A DNA stretch of 64,000 nt, from the NCBI GenBank assembly GCA_037577475.1, contig CM075201.1, positions 8,289,501 through 8,353,500 of the forward strand, read 5' to 3'. Source of the DNA: Chaunax sp. Z400. Taxonomy: Eukaryota; Chordata; Actinopteri; Lophiiformes; Chaunacidae. The notes beneath the pieces are model-generated. The model searched no databases. It was not told where the DNA came from and saw only the letters and a list, made by a program, of their open reading frames with translations. The stretch's first letter is position 1, and every line of letters begins with the position of its first letter. Position numbers and translations under genes: made by a program. Below, in pieces: positions 50,078-63,237 of this stretch.

Positions 50078-53000
50078 ATGAGAGATCCCGTTGATACAGC
50101 TACTGCCATGGCTCACCATCCTTTCCAAGCTCACCGACCAGGTGTTTTACCCCTGTCAGCCTTCTTTGCTGCCTCTCAGCCCTCGTTTTTCCCTGCGCTG
50201 ACTGGACCAGAGGTCGCCTCCATGTCCCAGCCTCTGGTGGAGCAGGCTTCCACCGACGCGGGGTTGCACGCAGCTCTCGGCCGCCAACATCGGCCGCTTT
50301 TCCCGAGGTCCTCAAAGAGCCTGCAAACAGAGGAAGGGTTAGATGATGACCCGAAAGTCACTTTAGACTCACAGGATTTATGGAGTGAATTTCACAAAAA
50401 GGGAACTGAGATGGTTATTACAAAATCAGGAAGGTAGGTGAACAGTGTATGTATTAAAACATGAGACGTTTATGTCCAGCCATTTTTGTTTTACCATCTA
50501 TTGATGTTATTTTTTTATTATTATTATGGGGTCAACTTTTTAGCTGCGTAGTTGGCGACAGAAAAATGCAAAAGTGTAATTCATTAGTGCATTACCGACA
50601 GTACAAACACTCATGCTCCATTATTCACATGTACCTCAGAGAAAGAAAAGGCTAAGTAATTTCCATTTATTTGTCATTTTTAAGTACATGCTTCTTAAAA
50701 TCCTTATTATGTTGGTCGGGCACCATGGCGCTCTCCAGTTGCTCATTTCCTGGAAATTAGAATAAAAAAATGTTACATTCCCACTCTGGTCAGACTTAAA
50801 CCCTCATCATCTTTTATACTAACGAAATATTATTCCAAAAAGAGACCGTTGGAAACTCCTTGCGAAGTCAAAGTCTGTAACATAAGCCTTTATGAGTGAG
50901 TTTTCGTTCATTATCTGCCACAGGAGGATGTTTCCGCCGTTCAAAGTGCGGGTAGACGGGCTGGATGAAACGGCAAAGTATATCCTGCTGATGGACATCG
51001 TCGCTGTTGATGACAGCCGCTACAAGTTCCACAGCTCCTGCTGGATGGTGGCGGGGAAGGCTGACCCGGAGATGCCAAAGCGCATGTACATCCACCCGGA
51101 CAGCCCGTCTAAAGGAGGGCAGTGGATGAGCAAGTCTGTTGCTTTCCATAAACTCAAACTCACCAATAATATTTCGGATAAGCATGGATTTGTAAGTAGC
51201 AATTATTCAATTGTAATTGTTGAAGCTTAAGATTTACTATTCTGGTTTTCTGTTATGTCTATGTCACAGTTACCTTGTCACTCATTTTCAAGTCAGTTAT
51301 GTCATTTACTATAACTAATGTTCCACTTTTATGTTGTTATTTTTTCCAGACAATCTTGAATTCGATGCATAAATACCAACCCAGATTTCATATTGTGAGA
51401 GCCAATGACATAATGAAGCTTCCATACAGCACCTTCCGTACTTACGTGTTCCCGGAGACGGAGTTCATTGCTGTCACTGCATATCAAAATGAAAAGGTAA
51501 TTCCTCCTCCTCCCACTTTCTACACCATCCACACTAACAGTCCTAGTCGTGTCCTTGCATTATAGCATGGGATGCACCAGGCAGCTATTTTCCTGTGATA
51601 TAGATTTTATTTGTATGACAAACAAAAATCTGACAGCTGTTATGATGGTCTGAGGATCTGAGAGGTACATTTAAGAGTTATGAAGCTCAAAAGAAAAATC
51701 TCTACAATTTGTCCGTCAATACTGAGCTTTATGGATCCAGATGTTACATTTAGCTGTCACTGTGCAACGAGCCGTGTTTTTGCAATGACTAACTTGCTGA
51801 TTTGTCTTTTCCTCCATAAGATTACACAGCTAAAAATCGACAACAATCCATTTGCCAAAGGATTCAGAGACACTGGAAATGGGAAACGAGAAAAGAGGTG
51901 TGTGTTTTTGCCATCAGAGTTTGTCATATTTCAAAGGACCCATCTGCACACATTTCATGTCTTTTTGTGATGCACAGGAATAAGCAGCAGAGCAATTATT
52001 TGCTGCACAAGAACCAAAGCAAAGCAGACCAGGACTGTGCTGATTCTGATGACTCATGTGAGCAACCCAGTACCAGTGATCCATTTTGTTCCCCTCAGGA
52101 GCTGGTGAGCAGCCCTCTGATGTCCACGTCAACCTGTCAAGGTGAGATACATAATGTGTAATATGTATAATATGTCAATAAGCAGTCTTTATTGCAAGAT
52201 TTTTATGCATACTTGCTGTATTCAGGATTTTCAATCCATCCATCCATCCATGATTATGACCATATAATCACTTGTCATAGTAGGAAATAGTAGGAAAGGC
52301 ATAAGCATTATTTATTCATTCGTAATGGAATGAATACTCTTTTCTAATAATACACAGTGATAACAAGGCAGACGTATGGTATGCTTTGTTTTTTAACTTA
52401 AAGACATATAATGAATGTCATTATTTTTTCCCCCACAGATGAAAACAATATTGGAAGTGATTCAGAAATCGATCTACAGGACGAGGATAGCGGTGAAGGC
52501 AGCTCTTCCAGGACCGATTATAGGTCTAGTTTGAGTCAGAAGAGCGAGGACATGCTGTGGAACAAGTCTGCTCTTTGTGAAAGCAGCGACAATCAGGACA
52601 CACCAAAAGAAATCATATTCAGAAAGGCAGGTAACATGTGCTCTGTGGAGAAAGATTTTTCAAAAAAGCGCATGAGTGAAATCAAAGACGGGGCCTGGCC
52701 TATGATGTTGCAAACGCAGACCTCATCCCTCAGTGCGGGTCACCTTCAGACTTTGGATTTCTCATGCACGCCCAGCCAACAGTTTCTTAAACTCGCAGCA
52801 CCTGTGTTGTTTCATCCTGGACAGTGGTCGGCGAAGAGAGACTCCTTTTTCACCACGGGTATGGGACATCTGGTTTCCTCTGTGCCTGGAGTAAATGATG
52901 AAGAAAATGGAGATCTTTCTTCTCAGAGCATCGCCTCTCCATCTACCTTAATGCTTCACCTGTCCCAGAACATGGTGACATCTCAGGTATGCTTCAGCCA

Positions 53001-54728
53001 GCACACCCACTCTATGAGGATGTTGGTTACTTAAAGGGTCCATTTACAAATTTACCTACATGTAAATTCTGCTTAACACCTGCCACCACTTCAAACAGAA
53101 TCAGAATTCATTGCTCAACAAAGCATAAAAAAAAAATCTTTCTAGAAGCAATGTCCTTCTTATTTTGGATAATCTTCAAATGTCATACATTTTCAGAAGG
53201 ACTATTTCTTTGGTAGAAAAAAAAAAAACTCCATTGAAAACTGCCCACAAACAGTAACGTTTGTGGATTTTCCGTATAATATCTCCATTGGGAAAAAGAT
53301 TTAAAATTATTTTTGCAATTTGGGTGAATTGACCCTTTAAATCATACTGCATGAAACACCATGTGTTTGGGGAGATGATTATCCAAGAGAGAAATCTCTT
53401 TATAGCCCTAAAATGCATAGCGACGCTGAATGGACTGGAGGGAGAACAAGGATGCAGAGGCTGCAAAAAGTGCTTTATTTTAAAGAGAGAGCCTGTTGGC
53501 CATTAAGGTACTGTATGGGCTCAGAGACTGTATAATGAGAGGCTGATTTGAAAACTGATGGATTTGAAGGAAAACTGATAAGGAGCTAGGCTGTGTTGAG
53601 CCTCAAATTATATGACATTTTTTCACATTTACACCAACATTCTAATCCAGACCAGTTCTCCCAAACCTGCAACATGTCAAGACAAGACTTTTAGCCATAA
53701 GAAAATAATTGAAGAATAAAAACGTGCCACACAAAATTCAGCTTCTTCTTCTAATTTTTATGAAACCCTTGACAGTATAATCAGTCATCAGCTGAAACAA
53801 GCAGTTTGAGCAAGCGAGATCAGATATCTTGACTATTTGTACCTCAAAATAACATACTCTTTGCTTCTAAGCAGTTCTCAAGAGGCATATCATTCCCAGT
53901 TTTCCCCTAAAACCTTCCTGATAGTGAAAATTGGCCTCTCCATCGCTCACTCTCTTGTTTTTCTCTGAAAAGCAAGTACTGTGTGCAAACAAATATATAT
54001 AAATATAGATAACAAAAGCTCAGAATAAGCCTATAAAACAGTTATGTGTAGCTGAAGGACCTTAATAATATGGTATTGTTACTGTAAGAAAAGAGAGCTC
54101 TCTTGTTGCTTGATACAACTACATCAACTACTCTAATTGATGTCATTTTTATAACACCATATATTTATGGGGGGGGGTTTGTCGTTGCTTTTAGCTTAAT
54201 GCTTCAGTATCAATATCCTTAATAAACAAACAAGGCTGTAATTGAAAATGGAGGAAGACCAGAAAGTCCATGATGCAGTATTAGGAATATTAACTATATT
54301 ATCTATTTATTTTTGTACAGGGAGTATCACTGTCACCTCTTGGAGGATTGTTCACCTATCCTTACCGTTATATGGGAGCACCAGGTACAGCTGCTCCAGC
54401 TCTCCCCACCTGTTCTTCAATCTCCACGCTGGCCAGGAACCAATGTTACCGCAGCCCTCAGCCTTGGTTGCAATTCAACCCCTATCTGATCCCCAGTTCT
54501 CTCACCTCAAGACAATACATGCTTACAGATTGGCTGGCAGTTCAAACTCAGTCTGAGCAGTCTAAATCAAGGAGCAGAGAGTCAAGTCCTGTATCTGATC
54601 ATCAGAGTAGCAAAACCAAAGCCAAGCAGACTGCTCCAATGAAAAGCATTGTCAAGGATTCCTTGAATGAACTGCATAACATACATGATCTGGTGAGAGG
54701 ACTTGGTAAACCACTTCCTCCACAATAG
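50078..54728 (+). CDS. tbx2a: Tbx2/Tbx3-subfamily T-box transcriptional repressor, probably tbx2a, 7 exons
   Basis: Nuclear DNA-binding repressor of the Tbx2 subfamily, acting in eye, heart, fin and pigment/neural patterning. Exons: 50078-50433, 50924-51191, 51350-51496, 51821-51897, 51978-52141, 52439-52986 and 54321-54728. All splice sites are GT-AG and the phases agree, giving 655 residues. The start MRDPV...AMAHHPFQAHRP is the conserved Tbx2/3 N-terminus. The T-box spans about residues 95-276, including VITKSGRRMFPPFKVR, YILLMDIVA, DPEMPKRMYIHPDSP, HKLKLTNNISDKHGF, TILNSMHKYQPRFHIVRAND and KIDNNPFAKGFRDTGNG. Residues YVFPETEF lean to Tbx2 over Tbx3. The last exon opens SLSPLGGLFTYPYRYM, like the Tbx2/3 C-terminal SPFGSLFPYPYTYM block, and ends with a Leu-rich segment (LNELHNIHDLVRGLGK) as in Tbx2/3. 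The middle is acidic and Ser-rich (DLQDEDSGEGSSS). Linkage to ppm1d supports tbx2; lack of bcas3 and several T-box substitutions favour the tbx2a ohnolog, though a/b is inferred. Confidence 0.95.
52234..52251. repeat. (ATCC)n run in tbx2 intron 5
   Basis: Four to five tetranucleotide units; such short arrays often end fish L2-like LINE copies, though no body was recognised. Confidence 0.75.
53031..53340. mobile_element. MITE-like inverted-repeat element in tbx2 intron 6
   Basis: The 310-bp segment starts ttaaagggtc and ends gaccctttaa, a perfect 10-bp terminal inverted repeat that continues imperfectly (catttacaaattt against aattcacccaaattg). The interior is AT-rich and non-coding. The ends could include TTAA target-site copies, as in piggyBac-type insertions, or be a TIR that happens to start with TTAA. 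A related left-end fragment is at 33426. Confidence 0.7.
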
Positions 54729-55600
54729 AATTTTCATCCTACATGTGAGGGACACTGGCTGATGGACAACCTGACTTGTTTATAAAGTTGCACTCAATCA
54801 TCACTTAAAATAATTTTCTGTTTGAAACTGCATGTGCTGCTGCTACTTACATTGCCATTGTCTCACCACTAAATATGCAATGATTTGGTGACTTGAGTGT
54901 CAAAAGTCACCAAGACATTTATGTTAACACAATACTTGATTTTATTTAGATATTTTATTTCATTATGAATCAGGTTTAAATGACATATTAGAATATTGTC
55001 TGTACTGTGCTTTTAAAACAATGGTTATATAATGTGTAACAAAACTTCTTCAACCAAATTTAGCGCAGTTTTAACAACAATCAGTGCTTCCTAAGTTATA
55101 ACAACAACAACAACAACAGAAGCAGCAGCAGCAGCAATACTAGTTCTAATAAGAATAAGAGGAAGAAGAATAACTAGAATAACAATATTGATAATAATAA
55201 GATTTATAAGAATAATAACAGTAATGAAAGATGCTCATTTGAATACTATTGGGGAAATAAAGCTATGCAAAACTCAATATCCAAAGTGGAATCCTCTATA
55301 GAAGGACAATAATGTTATTTAAATTTGATTTATCTAAATGGAAAAATTAGTTTACTCATATAATTATGTAAATATTATACAGCAATTTTAGCTTTTACAT
55401 AAAACATCACTAATCAAAGCCTTTCGAGACTGAATGCTGTAAATGATCACTATTAAACCTGTCAATGAAAGGTTCAAAAATGATATACTATCTATTCACA
55501 GTTTTGCACAGTTTTGATGTTCAAAAATTCAAGATTATTATTTTTTAACAGTATTTAAGGCAATGTTTTTGTGTGTTTTTTTTATCTCAATACAAATAAA
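54729..55600 (+). other. tbx2a: tbx2 3' UTR
   Basis: AT-rich non-coding sequence after the TAG at 54726-54728. Candidate poly(A) signals are AATAAA at 55256-55261 and 55595-55600. It contains an (AAC)n/(AGC)n microsatellite at 55100-55136. Confidence 0.55.
55100..55136. repeat. (AAC)n and (AGC)n compound microsatellite in the tbx2 3' UTR
   Basis: Six AAC units pass into about six AGC units, followed by a broken series of AAT/AAG triplets up to about 55225. Confidence 0.9.
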
Positions 55601-58600
55601 GATCAAATTTTATTCAGTTCTCTCAATTTTTATTATACATGGAAATAATATTGCTGATGTCACTTTGCATATTAAATGTTGTCATGTCTGCTAGATAGAC
55701 ATGAGATATAACATTACCTCTGCAGTCTAACAATGCCTGAAACTTGCATGCTTTCTTTCTTCATCGCTGCTCTCTGACTCCACAACGGGCTTTTTCCTGC
55801 TGTTATTTACAGCTTTGACCAAAATCATGGCAAATCCCTAATAACACTGCACAAATCTTAATAACAACAGAGCTTATCAGTCATCATTTGTCATTTATTT
55901 AAGATCAACGTCTAAATAAACACATGCACTTTGTTCTGTTGGCCTGAATTCAAGAGCCAAATGGAATTAGCTGGTGTGGATCCGGATCTATGTGGATGTA
56001 ATCCTTTAAAATAATCTAATTTAACTCGTGTTAAGTTTTCTGGCCTGTCCTTAATTCTTTTGGTCCTTCGCGTCGGCTGCCATTTTAACCAATGCATTGT
56101 TGGGCAAAGGTGGCTATGAACCTAATGATCTTACTACTGAGGTAATGGTTTTCAGACAGTAGTGCTCCAGTTCTCTCATCAGAAACCAGTAATAACTACT
56201 CCTACCATGCCCTTGGCCATAACAATGGTGTCTGCAGCAATAAAGGTGAATGAGCAAGTCTGCTGCTCTGCACACTTGATTCCATATGCATGGATGCAGT
56301 TCACTGCTTGCTGAAGCAGCTCCACAAAACATCTCTCATTGTGACAGCAAAGCTACACTTGAGTTGCTATTCCCTCAACCTTACGTATTTTGAAGGTGCA
56401 GCAACAAAACTTTTTTTGGAGGACTTATTGACTCATATAATCAATATGAAATGTTTTGAAAGACTTCTTACACACTACAGCTATCACAGATTTGCTGATG
56501 TTCATGCAAACATTGAAAGTGCATGAGTATTAATATATTCATGTACAATGAGCAGACAAAGAGGGGCTGATAAGTACATTTTATCTGAGCTTCAGGAGGA
56601 GGTAATGAAATGCAAAGCAGTTAAAGTAGGGCAGTCATGTTGAAGAAAACATGAGGAAATAATTCCTATTTTGGCTACACTTTATGAGCTCTTCAATAAT
56701 AATAATAATAACCCCCTGAAAAGCTCCACAGCAAGAGCAATGAACCCGTAGACTTGAGTGAATGAGAAGATACATTGAGACAAATGTAACACCATTTTTA
56801 GATATAGAGGGACTATGGTCCATTCATGCAAACAAATGTAGATAGCTTTATGTGTGTGATGCAAAAGACGTTCACACCATATTTAATACATGATAATGTT
56901 AATCTTGGAACATTATCAGATGCAGCAGGGTAAATTCTCTGTGGTCATCATTGAGGCTGTCTTAATAGCAAGAAATAAAAGGCTGCTAGTTTTCTACTAT
57001 CTGCCTGACCTTATCAGGAATGTCACCCAGTGTGGTAGAAGAGCTATGAAAGAGAAAAGCCAGTATCATTGTATCAAGACATGACACTTTTACAGCATAC
57101 TGTAAAAAAAACACTGCCATTATGAAAAGTTTAAGACACTTTAAAAGACACACAAAGTCAATTTATAACGTTTATGGCATTAAGAATTTTTTGTGATACC
57201 TGCAGCTAAGGAAGCCAATCAGAAGTTGAAGAATTTTAGGGGAGAAAATTTGAAAATAACTGTGGGTGTTTTGCAAGACCAAATCTACTATTCCCTAACA
57301 CGCAGATCAGTGTTGTCTTAGCAATAGGAGCATTGCATTGAGAAATAAGCCACAAACTGCAAATCTGTAATTATCAATGCAAAGCAAAGCCCCAATGAAT
57401 TAAAAATGTAAGAATTTGTGGTTATATTATTAGCAATGGTAATATTACTTAATAACCATACTAATATGTCTGCTCTGCATTGGCACATAACTACTAAATA
57501 ATAAGAAAGGTTCGTGCAGATTGTGAAAAGGGTAATCATCCTCTTTTAATCACACTCCATAGAAAAAAAGTTCCTTTTTCAATGAAGCCGCTGGTGCACC
57601 AAAAAAAAGAAAATAGACAGGCAATCTCCCAGGAGAAAAAACTGAGCTCAAAGACATACCCTGTGCTGGGATGCTCTCAAACCTCTATTGTGTCCATTTT
57701 CTCCTTGACCGAGCATAGCCTTACAATGACTTTGACACTGACATCACTGCTGGCTCAAAAATGTGCCAAGGTCAACTGTAAAGTTTTGGCAAATTCTCCC
57801 TGCAGTGCTGGAAAGCCCTTGGGAGCTGAGGGGAGAGAGGCCTTCGCCCATCAAAAACAAACTGCTTCACGCTCCCATTAGTTTACAAGCAAGCAAAATC
57901 ATAGGTGTAGACTTGAAAGCAGGTATCGCACAATGCATATTGTACAGAATACTAACTTAGGGACCATAAACGTACTGAGAAGCAAGTTTTTAAGGAATTA
58001 AGGAACCTCTGCCAAGGCAACTCTTACTACAAAACTTTTGACTGTAAATTTCAGTGATTAATTGGCACCAGCTTCACCTGCAAAGCACTGTATTCTTTTA
58101 CAGCATTATATTACATTACATTATATTACTTGAAATAAATTTACAGTTCAAAACTCTACAGTTCTGGACATGGTTTGTCAGTAAATTACTGAATGTAAAC
58201 TGTATTTGAATGTATGTATCCTGTATTTAATGATAAGTAAAAAAAAATGTACTGTAATACTACAACTAACATGGTAAATGGCATTCATAGCACCTTTCTA
58301 TTGTGACTGACCACTCAACATTTTACTCAGCCATCATTCACACACACAGGCTACCATGTAAAGCAAGGCACCACCTGCTTTACATTTACACCTACATTAT
58401 TTCTCCCAGATTGCATCATATTTTACAACCTATCACTGTATGACATTAATACAGAAGAAAACTGATCAGATTTCACTGTAAATTTACATCAAAGTTTTAC
58501 AGCGCAGTTTCCCCGTGATGTTTCTGCCGTGAGGCTCACTCCTTAATGCACTTTGTGGCTGCACTTCAATCTCCCTGTGGCATACCGTTCTATTTGACCT

Positions 58601-59911
58601 AACTTCCACAGGAGTCTGGTGCCCTCTCCTGGTAGGTGAAATGCAGGTGCACCTCCTCTTCACTTATCTCCCTGAAGAGCACCATGAGCAGGCAATTCAA
58701 ATGGATGAAGTCTCAATACATTGAAATGAAATTACAAATGGAAATGTGCATTACTACGACTGCACCACATGCTGTGAAGAGGATACTGAGATGTTATGAT
58801 TACTGATATGCCATTATATACAGTATATATGGATGTATGTCTTTAACAGCATATCACAGTTCTCTTGCTGTTGGGTACAAGATCCAAATAAATAAAATAG
58901 TGAAAATCATGTCTGTATATATGAACGTGAAGATGACTGTTTGAATAGCAATACAGTTTAAACGTATGCAACTAATGCTGAACAAATGACTTGTCAGGTT
59001 TCAAATAGAAAGCATGTAATCATCTGAAGTGTTAGAACTGTGAGAAGATTCTGAGTTACATATAGTTCATATGTGGCAGACCAAAACTGAATTCAGGTTG
59101 AAGACTTAAGCAAGACTAGAACGATGTGATCACTTCTAAATATCTCCACCTCATCTCAACCAATCATAAAAAGGAAAACCAGGAGGAAACCTAGGCTACT
59201 AGTTCAACATAAAGTGTTTCTTCACAAGTGATCGCTGCCATTGTCCAAAGTTTATTCTACAAACAGATTACAAACCATTGTCTCTGTGGCCAACTTGCGG
59301 ATCACAATGGCAGTGACGCTGTACTTTTGTTTTTTAACAGTACTGAACAGCAGTTCAGTACAACTAGAGTGGAATGTTTTGATTTGAAATACTGGCATTC
59401 AGAGTTTCTTTTCACTACGTGTGAATCTTCACAGTTCTAACATGGATCTGGTTGGATTTCTGCATAAAGCTCACATGTTTATGGCTCCAATGCAATTTTG
59501 AAGCCACCATTCCTATAAAAGTTGTGGCTTTTAAGGCTGTTCGTCCGTCCAATTCTCATGAACACAACATTTCAGGAACATGCAGAGGAAATTTCTTCAA
59601 ATGCCTTCTTGAACTCAAGAATATTGTTGTTGTTGCTGTTGCTTGGCTCCTGTTCCTCAAACCCTCTCTCCCCTATCCACCTTCCCTCTACCTGCCCCAT
59701 CTATGCCCCCATCTCGCTCTCTCTTTTTTTTCTTTCTCTCCCATCCGTCTCTCTACTCAACTGGAAAAAGCAAAAGGCCACCCGCTTTGAGTCAGGATCT
59801 GCTCGAGACGTCTGCCTGTTAAAAGGCAGTGTTTTTCCACGCCATTGTCACCAAGTGCTCGCTGATGGGGGAACTGCAGAATAAAGAATATGGTCTAAAC
59901 CTTCTCCTTTT

Positions 59912-59985
59912 GGAAAGTGCCCTGAGATAACTTTTGTCGTGATTGAGTGCTACATAAATACAATTGACTTGACATTCATTTATTT
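59912..59985 (+). mobile_element. 3' tail of a fish LINE/SINE
   Basis: The run gaaagtgccctgagataact then tttgtcgtgattgagtgcta and cataaatacaattgacttga is a recognisable, decayed version of the frequent fish tail '...gtgatttggcgctatataaataaaattgaattg'. The upstream body could not be delimited. Confidence 0.6.
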
Positions 59986-61607
59986 TTCAAATCCAGTTAC
60001 TTAGAGGGCACAATAGACATCAGGGAAGACTCATGAAAAGCCTCTTAGAATAAGTACACAAGGTAGTCATATATGCATAGAACTTATTATAACTTGGATG
60101 AATTTCAGTGTTGAATTACATGCAATATTACTTACTTCATTTCACATTACAAGCAACGCAGCTTAACCTGTAGTCTACTGTGTTGCAATTGAGCAGCATC
60201 AGTCTGGTCATTCTTTGATCATCTTAGGAGAAAGGGTCCAGCTGCAGCACCTCAGACCTCTTTCTTCAGGTCCATGTCTTGCAGATATTATGCATAATGT
60301 ATTTATGGATCCCATTGCTAGCCCATTAGCCTCCTAGGATATTTTAATTTCCTATAGATATTAGCATAGCTAGATGCTTTTTCAAAATGTCTTGATTCTG
60401 AATACAATTACATTATAACTGTTACTGTAATATTTGATGACATAAAAGTAGTAGACTAACTTTAATGACATGTGTTTGGGGCTTTGCTGCTTTGCTGCTT
60501 TGCTTTTGTTGTCAAGCTTGAAGCAAGTCCATGAAAGCAGTGTTTTGGTTTCACAAATTACCCTGTTGACTAGTGATTTGTGGTAGAAACTTTTAAGTTA
60601 GGCCTTGTAGACCTGCTTCTGGAGGCGCTTATTCCAGAGAAAAAAGAGGACCACTTAACCCAGCTCTTAAGTGAACCCTAACACCTCTGCCTCCACCCTG
60701 AACTCTACCCCAGCTCCATCTACCCCTCCTATGTTTCATATTATAACTATAAATACAAATAAATAAAAAAAACAGACACCTGAACAGTTTCTCAGATTAT
60801 TTTTTTTACACCGTACTGAATACTTCCACTACTATACTGTGTATACATTATACCTTCTACTTAACCTGTACTATATAAAAGTATATAAATATAATTTCTG
60901 AAGTATCGACTGACTCATTTGTTTCTAGTTTATGAAATAATGTTTCAGTCATGCCACAACCGTCACTCAGTAAATCAAATTAATACTTGAAAAATAATAT
61001 GGAAGTGAGTACTGGCTTAAATTCAGCATGCCATTAATGATAATGCATAATTTCTGAGGATAAAGTCAGACTTCTGACTTTTTTCCCCTGACTTTATAAA
61101 AACAACAACATTTTTTAGACTTCTGAAAAAAATGAAGTTTAAAAAATCCGATGGGTAAAGACATTGGATATTAATTAATTTGTGAGGTGTTTCAGTTCCA
61201 GTCATAAAAAATGAACAATTGTTTTAGTTTGAGAGGAACACAATGTACATGGTGTCTGGATTTTACATAAGTAGGATTTGTCCTTGTTTGTAAACAAAAC
61301 ATTCAAAGATGCTATCACTTCAGTGGCTAGGCTAACTGTTCTAAATGCTGTAATAATATACATTATTAACATAACATAAAATAGTGTCTTCACTAGTTTC
61401 TTTTATATCTTATTTTGTGCAATGCCTTATTTATATTATATTTATAATTTATTTTATATCACTTGTTTCTAATACAGATTTTATTTTGTGGGATATTTTC
61501 TATTTATAATAAAATAAAATCTCAAAGACATACATGCAGTTTCTGTGTTAGTGTATGAAGATTGGTAGTGAAATTGACTACGATGCAAGGGGGGTGCCAA
61601 CTAAAAT

Positions 61608-61643
61608 CTTGCCTAGGGCACCAAATTGGTCAGGGCCAGCACT
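61608..61643. mobile_element. Remnant of a DNA-transposon end
   Basis: The words cttgcctagggcaccaaatt and ggtcagggccagcactg resemble the 'cagggccggccctag...ggggcccta' type terminus common in vertebrate and fish DNA transposons. Only one end is visible and the class is uncertain. Confidence 0.4.
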
Positions 61644-63237
61644 GTTGCCACTTCATAGTCATGTTCAGACCCCAGTGGCTCAGAGAACTGGGGCCTCAGG
61701 AGGGATAGTGCATTCATGTGGCTCTAAATAATCTGAAAAAAAAAGGTTCTGGCTAGGAAAATTCATGTGACAGCCCTCTTAGGTCAGAACAACAACTTAG
61801 AAAAAAACTTAGTAAATCATAAAAATGTTTTCATTTGCTTAAAAGTACACCATTAGGCATTTGAGAGATGGGCATGCAGCAAGCAAGGAAAAAACTTTTA
61901 AATTTACCAAGTTCACAATAAAAATTATTTCTAACTATAGCAATTAGTTTATAGTGATAGATGACAACATCAATCCTTAGCGCTCATTGTGGTTTACAAA
62001 GATATGCTTTTTTTGGTGCTTTAATGCAGTTTGTCTCCTCAAATTATTGTTAAGAGTGGTGCTTAATGGCATTTGATAATGGGGATGGATACACTACATC
62101 TATTAGCAGATAGATAATGACACCTGCGTGTAACCAAAGCGTGTAATCATGTGAAGTCTGCACTGATGCAATGCAAGAATTAGATGGCATTATTGTTTTT
62201 GCAGGACTATGGATTGCAATCTAATTAAGAGCAACATTGGATACACAGGGGCAATTTATTTTTCACTGGAAGTTATAAATGTCAAGTTTTAAAGAGCCCA
62301 CATAAAAGTTGCCTTACTAAAAACAAAAGCAAAAAAGAACAAAAGAAGTTTTCTTTTAGTTCGTTGATTTGGATCTGTTGAGATGCCATTTTTTACGTTA
62401 GTAACTCATCTTATTGCACAAATGATGTCTGGCAACACAAGGTGAGTTTTGGACGTTGAACTCGGGCAGATTCGTATCTTTTCACATTTTCTAATTCTAG
62501 TAATTAGAAAATTAATAATTTTGACATTGCTTTGTTCCGGACACCAGCATCGAGATGTTGGAGAGAGCATGGAGCACATGTATGACCTCCTCCTCCAGAG
62601 GCACCCCGCCTCCTGTAAACCCACAAACCCGCCCACAAAAAACGCTCTGGATTCTGATTGGTTCTTTTCGAACGACACCTTCCTAGATCTTTGTGAACTA
62701 GATAGGACAATACTGTACATTGGATCTTTTCTGCTAGTGCACGCAATATGTACCCATCTTGTTAATTGTGTAAGAACTGATTATGTAACTATAGAAGCAT
62801 TAACATAATTAGAGTTGGGAAATGCTGTGGGCTCGCTGTGACATTAATGTAACAACAGATAGAGTACCCTGCCTTATTAATTTCAGTGAGAAATTCTTGC
62901 AGTAATCAAGTCCCAACTGTAGAGGAATTTTCCTTTATTAAATTGATTCTCTTATTCAGATGGTAATATGACATAGTAGGGATATTTAATGTACTGTATT
63001 TACTTTGGTAAGGCTGGTCTGTCTCTGACAGAGAATCCAAGGTTGAGTATGTTGTGCTTTGCTGTATACTCAAGACAGAGTTCAAAAGTAGACAGCATTC
63101 AGAGAGCACAAACCTCTGCCAAAGCAGCTTAGTTTCCCCATTATGTCATTGCACCTAAATGCAATAGTTCCATGATAGTTTGACACTCATGATATGACTC
63201 CTGGACCATGAAATAGGTGTACCGTCTGCCAATTTAC

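Larger units (their letters stand above)
55601..63237. other. Intergenic DNA downstream of tbx2; tbx4 not seen
   Basis: No gene was recognised and no second T-box exon (tbx4 follows tbx2 on the bcas3-bearing vertebrate arrangement). It contains a LINE/SINE tail (59912), a transposon-end-like word (61608), a 9-bp tandem run (60482-60505) and a CTCF-like word at 58618-58632. Segments 57580-57890 and 62030-62280 are free of obvious repeats and could be tbx2 enhancers; that is only a guess. Confidence 0.45.
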
